The position numbers and the translations under genes are program-made. Below are positions 16,024 to 24,702 of a DNA stretch of 64,000 nucleotides, in pieces. Under the pieces are notes generated by a model. It did not search any database. It worked only from the letters and a program-made list of their open reading frames with translations, and was not told where the DNA came from. Within the stretch, counting starts at the first letter, position 1, and the number at the start of each line of letters is the position of its first letter. The stretch is from CAYQQU01 sp964419545 (lineage in GTDB: Bacteria; Bacteroidota; Bacteroidia; Chitinophagales; Saprospiraceae), in contig CAYQQU010000010.1 of the NCBI GenBank assembly GCA_964419545.1, positions 58,235-122,234 of the forward strand, read 5' to 3'.

Positions 16024-16262
16024 TCACTTCACTACCTATTGGCGACAAAAGCAGCTCGTCAGCCAAAAAAAATCACGAGCACCGCGACGGGCCCTCTCAC
16101 CGGTAATTTGAGATTTACGTAAATTCACCGATGTTGGTAGCCGAGGCGATCCTCGACGGCGATCTCCGACAAGCAGACCTTTCCTTCGAATTGTTGGAGG
16201 CCGATTACCAAACCCGCAATAGGTTCTTTATATTGGTGAATTCAAAAAAGCGGATCTTCCCG

Positions 16263-18725
16263 ATGGCCAGGACAAAAAAGACCAAAAAAGAGAAGAAGCC
16301 CAAACGCGTCAGCTATCATCACAAACCGGAAAACATGACGCTGCGGGAATGGCAGACCGCCCTGCGCCGGCAGTACGGCGAAAAGCAGGCTTTCACCCTC
16401 ACCAACCTGGGCGATCATCCCGTCTGGTCGGATTTTACGGTCGGCAATCCGGAAAGCAATGCGCGGTACCGGCTGGCGCTGCGGGGCAAGGAGCCGGGCG
16501 ATAACTTTTGTTCCTGCCTTGACTTTCGCACCAATCAACTCGGCACCTGCAAGCATATCGAATGGGCGCTGCACAAATTGTACCACACCCACGGCAATAA
16601 GCAGCATTTTCGCAAACCGCCGCCCGAGCGAACCTACAGCTCCGTTTACCTGCACTATGGCGAGATGCGGAGCGTACGCCTGCGGATCGGGGCCGACCAA
16701 CGCGCGGAGCTGGTGGCCTTGGCGGAGGATTATTTCGACGAGCACGGCGTGCTGCGGGAAGCCGCCTACCGGTCGTTCGATCGCTTTTTGGAAGCAGCCA
16801 GGGCCCTGGCGCCCGGTTTTCGCTGTTATCCCGACGTGCTGGATTTCGTTATCCAAAAGCGCTCCGACCAACGGCGGCGCGAGCTGGCCGCCGCCCTGGC
16901 GGAGGCGCCCGAGCGGCTGGAGGGCCTGCTCAAAACCCGGCTCTTCCCCTATCAGCGCGAAGGCGTGCTCTTTGCTTTCACCGCCGGCCGCTGCCTCCTG
17001 GCCGATGAGATGGGGCTCGGAAAAACGCTGCAGGCCATCGCCACCGCCGAGCTGCTCCGCCGCACCCTGGGGATCGGTTCGGTGATCATCGTTTGTCCGA
17101 CCTCCCTGAAATACCAGTGGCGGGCGGAGATCCGACGGTTCACCGACAGCACCGTGCGCGTGTTGGAAGGGCCGTTGCACAAGCGGCGATTGCAATACGC
17201 CGAGCACGACAGCTTTTACAAGATCCTCACTTACAACGTCGTGGCCCGCGATTACGCCTACATCAACCAGGCGAATCCGGATATGGTGATCCTGGACGAA
17301 TCCCAGCGCATCAAGAACTGGGATACCAAGATCGCCCGGGCGGTGAAACGGCTGGAGGCGCCGTACCGGCTGGCGCTCACGGGGACGCCCCTAGAAAACA
17401 AGCTCGAAGACCTCTATTCCATCGTGCAATTCCTGGATCAGCACCTGCTGGGCCCGCTCTTTAAACTGCTGCACCGCCACCAAGTAAAAGACGAGAACGG
17501 CCGGGTGCGCGGCTACCGGCGCCTGGATGAGGTGAACCAAAAACTGAAAAGCCTGATGATCCGCCGGCGCAAGCGCGACGTGCTGCAACAATTGCCGCAG
17601 CGCATCGATCAGCCCCTCCTGGTGACCATGACGCCGCAACAGTGGGAATTGCACCAAAGCTTCGAGGCCGACGTCGCCCGGCTCATCGCCAAATGGAACC
17701 GCTTCGGGTTTTTGCACGAACAGGACAGGCAGCGGTTGCTCAGTTGCCTGAACCTGATGCGCATGTCGTGCAACAGCACCTTCCTCGTCGATCAGCACAC
17801 CCGGTACGACACCAAGATCGACGAGCTGTTCTATATCCTGGAAGAGCGGCTCGCCGAACCGGAGGAAAGCGTAGTGGTCTTCAGCCAGTGGGAGCGCATG
17901 ACGCGCATCGTAGCCCGGGAACTCGAAGCGCGCGAGCTCCCCTTCGCCTACCTGCACGGCGGCGTGCCCAGCGCCAAACGCGGCGAACTGCTCGACCGCT
18001 TTCGCGACGATCCCGACTGCCGCGTGTTTCTCTCGACCGATGCGGGCGGGGTGGGGCTCAACCTGCAAAAAGCCGCCATGGTGATCAACCTCGACCTGCC
18101 GTGGAACCCCGCCGTGCTGGAACAGCGCATCGCCCGCATCTCGCGCATCGGCCAGGAGCGCCAGGTGCAGGTGATCAACCTCATCGCAGAAGGAACGATC
18201 GAACACCGCATGTTGTCGAAGCTGGCTTTTAAATCGTCTCTGGCCGAAGCCGTACTGGATACGGCCGAAGAAAGCGTTTTTATGAGCGACCGCAGGTTCC
18301 GGGAGTTTATGGAAAACCTGGCGAGCGTCACGCCTTCCGAACCGCAGGAAGCCGGCCCCGTGGAAGCCGATAGCGAGCCGGACCTGGAGGTTTCACCCGC
18401 CGCCGGCCGCGAAGAACCGGCCGAGCCGCAGGCCCCGGTAGAAGCCTGGTGGGAAGAGGAGGAACCGCAGCCCGAGCCCGAGAAGCCCCGGAAAGAAAAT
18501 GGTCAGCCCCGCCCCGAACCCGTCCGCGAGCTGATCGAACAAGGCGTGAGCTTCCTGGGCCGCCTGACCCAAACGCTGGCCGACGAAAAGGCTACCCAAC
18601 AATTAATAGACGAGTTGGTGGAGGAGGACGAGAAATCGGGCCAGGCCTACCTCAAAATTCCCGTCGAGAGCGGAGAGGTCGTGAAAAACGCCATGAAACT
18701 CCTCGGCGGCTTGCTCCGCAAATAG
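16263..18725 (+). CDS. SNF2-family helicase with N-terminal SWIM zinc finger
   Basis: 820 residues from the ATG at 16263 (MARTKKTKK); the open frame upstream is not protein-like. SWIM finger at about 80-100 (CSCLDFRTN, then CKH). SNF2 ATPase at about 215-460: DEMGLGKTLQA (Walker A), DESQRIKN (DExx box), LTGTPLENKLEDL. Helicase C domain at about 510-650: VVFSQWERMTRI, STDAGGVGLNL, QRIARISRIGQ. The last 140 residues are acidic, Pro-rich and then helical. Such proteins are ATP-driven DNA translocases of the HepA/RapA-like group with presumed roles in transcription or DNA metabolism. Transcribed alone. Confidence 0.95.
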   Translation: MARTKKTKKEKKPKRVSYHHKPENMTLREWQTALRRQYGEKQAFTLTNLGDHPVWSDFTVGNPESNARYRLALRGKEPGDNFCSCLDFRTNQLGTCKHIEWALHKLYHTHGNKQHFRKPPPERTYSSVYLHYGEMRSVRLRIGADQRAELVALAEDYFDEHGVLREAAYRSFDRFLEAARALAPGFRCYPDVLDFVIQKRSDQRRRELAAALAEAPERLEGLLKTRLFPYQREGVLFAFTAGRCLLADEMGLGKTLQAIATAELLRRTLGIGSVIIVCPTSLKYQWRAEIRRFTDSTVRVLEGPLHKRRLQYAEHDSFYKILTYNVVARDYAYINQANPDMVILDESQRIKNWDTKIARAVKRLEAPYRLALTGTPLENKLEDLYSIVQFLDQHLLGPLFKLLHRHQVKDENGRVRGYRRLDEVNQKLKSLMIRRRKRDVLQQLPQRIDQPLLVTMTPQQWELHQSFEADVARLIAKWNRFGFLHEQDRQRLLSCLNLMRMSCNSTFLVDQHTRYDTKIDELFYILEERLAEPEESVVVFSQWERMTRIVARELEARELPFAYLHGGVPSAKRGELLDRFRDDPDCRVFLSTDAGGVGLNLQKAAMVINLDLPWNPAVLEQRIARISRIGQERQVQVINLIAEGTIEHRMLSKLAFKSSLAEAVLDTAEESVFMSDRRFREFMENLASVTPSEPQEAGPVEADSEPDLEVSPAAGREEPAEPQAPVEAWWEEEEPQPEPEKPRKENGQPRPEPVRELIEQGVSFLGRLTQTLADEKATQQLIDELVEEDEKSGQAYLKIPVESGEVVKNAMKLLGGLLRK

Positions 18726-18856
18726 CGTCAACCCATTGCCGAGGATCGGGCCCAGGTGGAGGAACGACCGCTCTGTTGCTTCTTTCGTTCCAAAATGAAT
18801 GATCCGGGCTATCCTCATTATTTTTTCCTGAAGCTATGAGGTCGACTCCAAAACAG

Positions 18857-18891
18857 AAAGGCCCCCGGGTTTGTCCGTCCCGGAGGCCTTT
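18857..18891. terminator. Bidirectional terminator between helicase and metalloprotease
   Basis: AAAGGCCCCCGGG and CCCGGAGGCCTTT form a long GC-rich stem with one mismatch; A and T runs on the two flanks let it work in either direction. It lies 22 bases after the protease stop and about 130 bases after the helicase stop, where the two genes converge. Confidence 0.85.
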
Positions 18892-18913
18892 GCTACTCAC
18901 ATTTCATCTTTTC

Positions 18914-21814
18914 CTACTGTTTCACAAACCGTTTATTGATCACCTCCCCTTCCGTTTCGATGGAGAGGAAGTAGATCCCCGGTTGCAGGGAAGAGATATC
19001 GATCGATTCGTAGTTGTTGGTCGAGTTGATCCCTTTGACGGCAGCGCCGCTGAGCGAGAAGATCCGGACGGCCCGGATGTTCAGCGACTCGTGGTATTCC
19101 AGGTTGAGTTCGTCGCGCGCGGGGTTGGGATACAGCTGTACATCTTCGATGTCCAGAACATTTTCGGTGGTTTCCAGGCTGAGGAAGCGGGCCGGCGTTT
19201 CCAATTCCTGAACGGTGGTGACCGGTCCGTCACTATTGGGTAGTGCGGAGCAGTTGCCGGAGATGGTTACTAGGTCGATGTATACCCGGTCGTTATTCAC
19301 GCTGGCGTCGCACTGGAAACGGAACCGGGCGTTGGAAGACAAGTTGAAGGAGCCGGCATTAAGCGTGACGGTGGCGACGTAGAAGGTATTATTGACGATT
19401 CCTCCGGAGCCGACAACATAGGTCGCTACCGTTTGCCAGCCGCTGCCGTCATTGTAGCGCACCCAGAAGTCCTCCCCATTTTCCATGCTGACGGGGCGGA
19501 AGTAGAACTCTACGTCTACGGAGCTGAATTCCGAAAGGTCGAAAGGATCGGAGGTCATTGCAGAAGCACTGCCGGAGTTGTCCCGGATACGGATGGAATA
19601 GCTGCCATCCCAGGAATTGCTGGGTTCATTTCTGCGGGTGCAATCGCCGCCGCCGTCGTTCCAGTCTTCCCAGCCGCTTTCGAAGGAGTTGGACGACAAG
19701 ACGCCTGCGCTGCAGCCGCCCCCGCCTTCCGAGAGGGTGGTGACATTAACCGTATTGCTGGCCGAAGACTCGTTGCCGGCCGCATCGAAGGCCGTCACGT
19801 ACATGGCGTAGGTCGTGCTGGGCGTCAGCCCGGTAATCTGGGCGGAAGTGCCGGTTACCGAGCCGATATTGCTGCCGTTGACATAGACGTAGTAACCGTC
19901 GACGCCGACATTGTCGGAAGAAGCGTTCCAGCTGAGGTCGGTCGTCGTCGTCGTGGTATTGGAAGCTATGAGGTTGGTCGGTGCGGTAGGCGCCTGGGTG
20001 TCGCCGCCGCCGCTGCTCACGCAGAAGTTGGTGGTTTCCGAAGAGCCGAACGAGCCGCCGCTGGCCAGGGTCGCGCCGTTGGAGTCATCCGTCAGGGTGT
20101 AATCGCCCGTACCCCACGAGCAGCAGATGCCGTCGCCGTAGGAGTCGAAGATGGTGAAATCGTAGCAGCCGTCGGCCGGCAGGCAGATGTTTTCCACCAC
20201 TTGCGAGCCGTCGGGCTGGGAGCCGTAGGTGCCGCCGGAGGCCACCACGCTGCCGCCGCCGTTGCGGATCTCCCAGCTGGTCTCTTCCGGATAGTTGTCG
20301 AGGTTAATGGTCAGGGTGACGCTGGGCCCGGGGCAGGGGCAGGGAGCGCAGTCGGGGCCGCCGCAGTCGACGCCGGTTTCATTGCCGTTCTGGATGCCGT
20401 CCGAACAAGTGGGACAAGCATCAGGGCAGCTACCGCCGCAGTCGACACCCGTCTCGTCACCGTTCTGGATGCCGTCGGTGCAGGAAGCCGGGCCGCAGGG
20501 CGCGGTGCAGTTTGCGTTGGCGACGCTGTTGCGGATCACGTTGCCCGGCTGCGGGCCGAAGCCTTCGTTGAAGTTGATGCCGGTGGTAAAGTGGCAGTAC
20601 GACATGATGGTGCCGCCGCCGGAGGGGCTGCCGGGCAAAGAGCAGAAGCCTTCCGTGCTGCCTGCGCAGCCGTCGATCGCGGTATTGTTGCCGTTCCAGA
20701 CGCAGGCGTGCGTGTGGCGCGAGCCCCAGAGGTGGCCGAACTCATGGGCCGTCACGAATACCGACCAGGAATAGGTGGGTACGACGGCGTAGGTCGATTC
20801 GATGCTGCTGAAGCAGAGGCTGTTGTCGGGGTTGGGGTTGCAGATGCCGTCGAAGCCGGCGGCGACGCCTCCGCTGGCCTGATAGGAAAGCAGGTGCCCC
20901 AGGTCGCCGTTGAAGCCGTTGAGGTTGGCCTGGAAGTCGCTCAGCATACCGCTGCTGGAAGTGCTGGAGTAGGGGCTCGTCACGTCCCATACCAGGATCT
21001 CGGAAACGACGGAGGCGATGTTTTCGTTGGCGTACAAGGTGATCACCTCGTTCAGCAGGCCGGTGGTAAAGTTGGTGGCGGCCGTCACGCCGCCTTTCTG
21101 GTTGTGGATATCGTTGTCGACTTCGATGTAGAGGCGGATGCAGTCGCCGACCGCCTTCTCATTCAGGTTGAATTCGAGGTCCTTCGGCTTGTAGCCGATC
21201 CCGTCGTCGGGGGTGGCGCAACCGAGTTCGTGCTCCTGGAAGACGGTGCGATCATCGTAGAGGATGTGCTCGCCGTTCCAGCTGTCGCCCTGCAGGCGCC
21301 CCAGTACGAGGTTGCCTTCGTCGGAAGAGATGAGACCCATCACTTCGTTGTCGAAGACGCTGACCGCCACGACCGAGCTGCGGTCGCCTTTGATGACGCC
21401 CCGGTAGTGGTGGCCGAGGGGAACATCCGCCGCCTGCTGGGTTGACGCCAGGGTGACCTGGAAGTCGGAAGTGAAGATGTCTACCTTTACCAGTTCCAGC
21501 TCCAGCGTTTGGTTTTTGCTGAGCGAGGGGACGGTAAGGGTAAACGTCTCCGGGGCGTCGGCGTCGAAGTAGCGGTTCAGCGTACTGAAGTCGACGTTCA
21601 GCACGTCGTAATCGACGGCTGCCGGGTCGAACTCACTGACCAGGCCGGTCTTTTCCGCCGCCAGGTCAAACGGCGCGATCGCCTGGAAGTCGGCGCTGCG
21701 AGCGTGGTAGGCGTCGACCAGGTCGAGCGGTTTCGGAGAAAGGTCGGTGTTTTGAGCGAAACACCAGACACACAAGCAACTGAGTAAAAGCGTAAAAACA
21801 GATTTCATGATCAA
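18914..21814 (-). CDS. Secreted metzincin (reprolysin-like) protease with type IX sorting domain
   Basis: 966 residues. Signal peptide at 1-20 (LLLSCLCVWCFAQ). Propeptide-like region to about 200. Zinc-metalloprotease domain at about 200-440 with the full metzincin motif HEFGHLWGSRH and a Met-turn (GGTIMSYCH). Two Cys-rich repeats follow (CTDGIQNGDETGVDCGG type), then a beta domain, a fibronectin type III domain (about 605-695), a jelly-roll domain (about 700-850) and a C-terminal type IX sorting domain (QLYPNPARDELNLEY to VINKRFVKQ). It should be exported by the Sec and type IX systems to the surface or medium and degrade protein there. No partner gene nearby. Confidence 0.94.
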   Translation of the reverse strand: MIMKSVFTLLLSCLCVWCFAQNTDLSPKPLDLVDAYHARSADFQAIAPFDLAAEKTGLVSEFDPAAVDYDVLNVDFSTLNRYFDADAPETFTLTVPSLSKNQTLELELVKVDIFTSDFQVTLASTQQAADVPLGHHYRGVIKGDRSSVVAVSVFDNEVMGLISSDEGNLVLGRLQGDSWNGEHILYDDRTVFQEHELGCATPDDGIGYKPKDLEFNLNEKAVGDCIRLYIEVDNDIHNQKGGVTAATNFTTGLLNEVITLYANENIASVVSEILVWDVTSPYSSTSSSGMLSDFQANLNGFNGDLGHLLSYQASGGVAAGFDGICNPNPDNSLCFSSIESTYAVVPTYSWSVFVTAHEFGHLWGSRHTHACVWNGNNTAIDGCAGSTEGFCSLPGSPSGGGTIMSYCHFTTGINFNEGFGPQPGNVIRNSVANANCTAPCGPASCTDGIQNGDETGVDCGGSCPDACPTCSDGIQNGNETGVDCGGPDCAPCPCPGPSVTLTINLDNYPEETSWEIRNGGGSVVASGGTYGSQPDGSQVVENICLPADGCYDFTIFDSYGDGICCSWGTGDYTLTDDSNGATLASGGSFGSSETTNFCVSSGGGDTQAPTAPTNLIASNTTTTTTDLSWNASSDNVGVDGYYVYVNGSNIGSVTGTSAQITGLTPSTTYAMYVTAFDAAGNESSASNTVNVTTLSEGGGGCSAGVLSSNSFESGWEDWNDGGGDCTRRNEPSNSWDGSYSIRIRDNSGSASAMTSDPFDLSEFSSVDVEFYFRPVSMENGEDFWVRYNDGSGWQTVATYVVGSGGIVNNTFYVATVTLNAGSFNLSSNARFRFQCDASVNNDRVYIDLVTISGNCSALPNSDGPVTTVQELETPARFLSLETTENVLDIEDVQLYPNPARDELNLEYHESLNIRAVRIFSLSGAAVKGINSTNNYESIDISSLQPGIYFLSIETEGEVINKRFVKQ

Positions 21815-22333
21815 CTTTGCTTTTAGGATGATTGAGATTTATGGTAATGCTTTTGATTTAACACAAAAACCACTCTTACGCACGGCTCGTCGAACGAAGC
21901 GGTGCAAAGCAAAGACTGGCAACTACCGGTGATTTCACGAATAGATGCACGCCGCTGCCAGGTGAGCGCGATAATTCAGAATGTCGGGAAATGGTTTGTT
22001 ACTTTCGCTGCAAGTAGGATTTTCGACTTTGGCTGATTCGGGGCGAAATACGGGCTATTCACAGGGGTCGGTTTGTTCAGGTGTTTGTTTAGGAAAATCT
22101 GTTTATTGTGGATTAAAGTTATAAAATATTTTAAAATTCGAGCAATTTGTGCGCCTTTATGGTTAAATTTTTTCCCTTTTCGAAAAACCAATATTTAATT
22201 TTGCTGTTCAGGGGGGCGGAAATGAGCCTGGTTTACAGCCGCCTGCGCTGTAAAAGACCATTTAAAGGTAGGAAGCAAGGGGTGTGCGCATTGGGAAAAA
22301 ACCTTATATTATCCGTATAAAAATTAAAGCCAG
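21815..22333. other. Intergenic region upstream of the metalloprotease and the TIR gene
   Basis: 519 bases between divergent genes, AT-richer than the coding sequence around it, so it probably holds both promoters. A 71-residue frame on the minus strand (21976-22191) has no recognisable features and is not counted. No repeat family known from elsewhere in the window was seen. Confidence 0.5.
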
Positions 22334-23911
22334 ATGGCCGGCGCCCGAAGACTCAGAGCGGTATTCCTGTACGCCCGCCGGGACAACAGCTTCCGGAAGG
22401 CGTTTGCCCCTTACCTCAAATCCATCCAGTTGGAGATGTTGCGGGATATCGATTATTTCGCGATAGAAGAAACCACTGACCTGACGCTGGCCCGCATCGC
22501 TACCGAATGCGATCTGGTATTCCTCGTACTGAGCATGGACCTGGCCACTGCTTACCAGGTGCGTAGCGGGGAGTTCCGCCGCTTGACACGCTACCACGTG
22601 ATGAAGCGCCTGCGCATACTGCCCATCTACTACCGGCAGCTGACGCTTTCGGAGAAGCAAAATCCGTTTCGCAATCTGGAGTGGGCGCCCGGCCCCGACA
22701 CGCCCATCGAAAGCCAGTCCTGGAATTCGCCCGACGAAGCTTACGGCCGGACCGCCGAGCAACTGCGGGCTTCCTGCAAAGAACAGCAGGCCTACGTCGA
22801 CGAGCTGGAAAACACCTGGCAGTCGGCCCGGGGCGAAGACGACATCCCGGCTTACGCCAAGTTTATCGAAACCTATCCCCACAGCTGGGTTACCAAAGAC
22901 GCCAAGCGCCGGCGCGACGAACTGGAAGAGGCCAACCTCTGGGCGGAAGCCGAAGCCCGGCATACCGTGGCGGGCTATTTTGACTACCTGCACAAAGCGC
23001 CCTTCAATACGCACCGTTTCGAGGCAGCCACCAGGATTCAACAACTCGAATCCGACCCCGCCAAAGACTGGCTGGAGGCGCTCGGCCAGGACCAGCTGGT
23101 GCTGTACTACCGCCACAAAAACCGCTTCGGCGGCGGGAAGCACGAGGCCGAAGCCAACCAGCGTATCGACGAGCACCTCGGCCGGTCTCGGGAAGAAAGA
23201 CCGGCGGTCGATCTCAAGGAGTTACAGGCTCCTCAGGCGCCGACGTCCGTCGGAGGAAAAACCCCTGTGCGCCTGCGGCCGGAAGACGCCCATCTCCCGG
23301 ATACGCACCCGAAGCTCGACCTCGCCCCGCTCGACAGCAGCTTTCTGCGCATTAAGGCTTACCAGTCCTTGTACACCCGCGAACTGCTGGCTTACGAGAC
23401 CTTCGGCGACCATGCCGAAAAGTTGCATCAAAAGCTCGACGACCTGGAAAAAGAACTCCGCTGGCGCGTGCAGGCGCACCTCCCCACCGCCGGGGCCGTC
23501 GTGCTGCTCTTCCTCTCGATCGTCTATTCCTACCTCCGCGTACCGGTACGGCTGGATTATTACCAGGCTTTTCGGACCAACACCGACGAAGTGGCCAACC
23601 TCGCCCTGATGGTGATCCTGACGCTGCTGTGCGCCTATTTTCTGTTCATCTGGTGGCGCTTCCTCGACAAAGAGATCCAGTTCGTCAAAAAAGCCCGGAA
23701 AACGATGCCCAGCCTCGGCGTCATCGCCCGCGTCTCCATCCTGATCTTCGATAAAGATTCGGCCCGTACGAGCATCGAATTTTTCCGCAAAGTGGAGGAA
23801 AAGGCCGATAAGATCTTCGCCAAATGGCCCACCGACTACCTCATGCAGACGCGCCGGGAGGTGGAGGCCGGCTTCTTCAAGAAGCTGGCGCAGCTGGGGA
23901 TCAAGGTGTAG
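22334..23911 (+). CDS. TIR-domain protein with helical repeats and two membrane helices
   Basis: 525 residues. N-terminal TIR domain at about 6-148: LRAVFLYARRDNSFRKAF (strand A and helix), DLVFLVLSMDL (strand), SGEFRRLTRY with Glu80 in the place of the usual NADase glutamate, ILPIYYRQL, and a last helix SPDEAYGRTAEQL. Two short helical repeats with Y-x2-F/Y-x6-P follow at about 160-240 (IPAYAKFIETYPHSW; VAGYFDYLHKAPF), like those fused to caspase or TIR effectors in bacterial conflict systems. Two membrane helices (about 383-403 and 421-441) and a cytoplasmic helical tail end the protein. Likely a membrane-bound NAD-cleaving or signalling effector. Neighbours at 23940 and 24703 may belong to the same system. 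Confidence 0.8.
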   Translation: MAGARRLRAVFLYARRDNSFRKAFAPYLKSIQLEMLRDIDYFAIEETTDLTLARIATECDLVFLVLSMDLATAYQVRSGEFRRLTRYHVMKRLRILPIYYRQLTLSEKQNPFRNLEWAPGPDTPIESQSWNSPDEAYGRTAEQLRASCKEQQAYVDELENTWQSARGEDDIPAYAKFIETYPHSWVTKDAKRRRDELEEANLWAEAEARHTVAGYFDYLHKAPFNTHRFEAATRIQQLESDPAKDWLEALGQDQLVLYYRHKNRFGGGKHEAEANQRIDEHLGRSREERPAVDLKELQAPQAPTSVGGKTPVRLRPEDAHLPDTHPKLDLAPLDSSFLRIKAYQSLYTRELLAYETFGDHAEKLHQKLDDLEKELRWRVQAHLPTAGAVVLLFLSIVYSYLRVPVRLDYYQAFRTNTDEVANLALMVILTLLCAYFLFIWWRFLDKEIQFVKKARKTMPSLGVIARVSILIFDKDSARTSIEFFRKVEEKADKIFAKWPTDYLMQTRREVEAGFFKKLAQLGIKV

Positions 23912-23939
23912 CAACTCCAAACTGAAGCCGTTCTCGCAT

Positions 23940-24452
23940 TCAATGCAGCTTACTCACCCCGGACACCTCCGCCAGCACATCCGCGTATTCCGTCAGCTGT
24001 TCCCGGATGCGGGTCATCTCCGCGCGCAGGGCGTCCGCGTGTTCCCAGGCGCGTTCGTGTTCGGTGGGGGAGCGGTCGGCGGGGCGGCGGTCTTCGTAGT
24101 CTTTCAGTATAGGGTGCCATTTGGCGAGCAAGGGGCGCAGCACCCGGTTGAGTACGCCCACGGCGATGTGGCCAAGGGTAGTATCGTCTTTTTCACCGGG
24201 GGTGGCGATCACGGGGCCGTATTTTTTGAGGATGTCGCGGGTGATCTGGAAGAGGGCGTAGAAAGAAGTCAGCGCCTCGCGCAGCAGTCCTTCGCCGGCC
24301 TTGAGTTCCTGCACCGTCACGCGGGTGACGAGTTCGACGTAGATCTCCCAGGCGGCCTGCCGCTGGTTTTCATCGACCTCCCAGTTGCCTTTGATGCCGA
24401 GGAAAGGAAGGTTGACGCTGATGGAGAAGCTTTTGAATGTGGTGTTAGGCAT
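23940..24452 (-). CDS. Small helical protein of unknown function in the TIR/EAD cassette
   Basis: 170 residues from the ATG at 24452 (MPNTTFKSF); the longer frame to 24512 has a poor N-terminus. A beta-strand start (FSISVNLPFLGIKGNWEVDE) is followed by four or more helices: AAWEIYVELVTRVTV, GLLREALTSFYALFQITRDILKKYGP, HIAVGVLNRVLRPLLAKWHPILKDYE and a final long helix LRAEMTRIREQLTEYADVLAEV. I recall this pattern from uncharacterised proteins beside bacterial conflict genes, but cannot name a family with a function. It lies tail-to-tail with the TIR gene and head-to-head with the EAD gene. Confidence 0.75.
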   Translation of the reverse strand: MPNTTFKSFSISVNLPFLGIKGNWEVDENQRQAAWEIYVELVTRVTVQELKAGEGLLREALTSFYALFQITRDILKKYGPVIATPGEKDDTTLGHIAVGVLNRVLRPLLAKWHPILKDYEDRRPADRSPTEHERAWEHADALRAEMTRIREQLTEYADVLAEVSGVSKLH

Positions 24453-24702
24453 GGCGGTCGGGTTTATTCGAATTTCGGGAAACGAGTCGTACTTCCTGCA
24501 AAATCCCGGCAAATATCGGCCGAAGGCCCCAATTTTTCAACTTTCCCCGCCTTTTATCCGTAATTTGCATTTGGTAAGGAAAATCTTTAACTTCTACATT
24601 CTTACAGAGTCAAAGCCGAACAAAAAGCCCCGGACAAGTGTAATTAATTTCGTTTGTAAAGAAAAGTGCGGATCACCCGAACGCCTGAACAAACTACTCC
24701 CC

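Larger units (their letters stand above)
15748..16262. other. Intergenic region with family 2 repeats
   Basis: 515 bases between the GNAT-cNMP gene and the helicase. It holds a complete family 2 element (15843-15993) and a stray end of another (16006-16023). The open frame from 16131 into the helicase has no recognisable sequence and is taken as leader. Confidence 0.6.

Noticed and set aside
19433..21445. Long plus-strand frame of 670 residues opposite the metalloprotease
   Set aside because: Antisense shadow; low-complexity Ala/Gly/Val sequence, no motif, while the minus strand has an intact metzincin motif.
21976..22191. 71-residue minus-strand frame upstream of the metalloprotease
   Set aside because: Lys/Asn-rich translation of an AT-rich promoter region with no recognisable features.
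24385..24702. Upstream extension of the EAD gene
   Set aside because: The extra 106 residues overlap the start of the opposite gene and lack domain character; the adaptor begins right after the Met at 24703.
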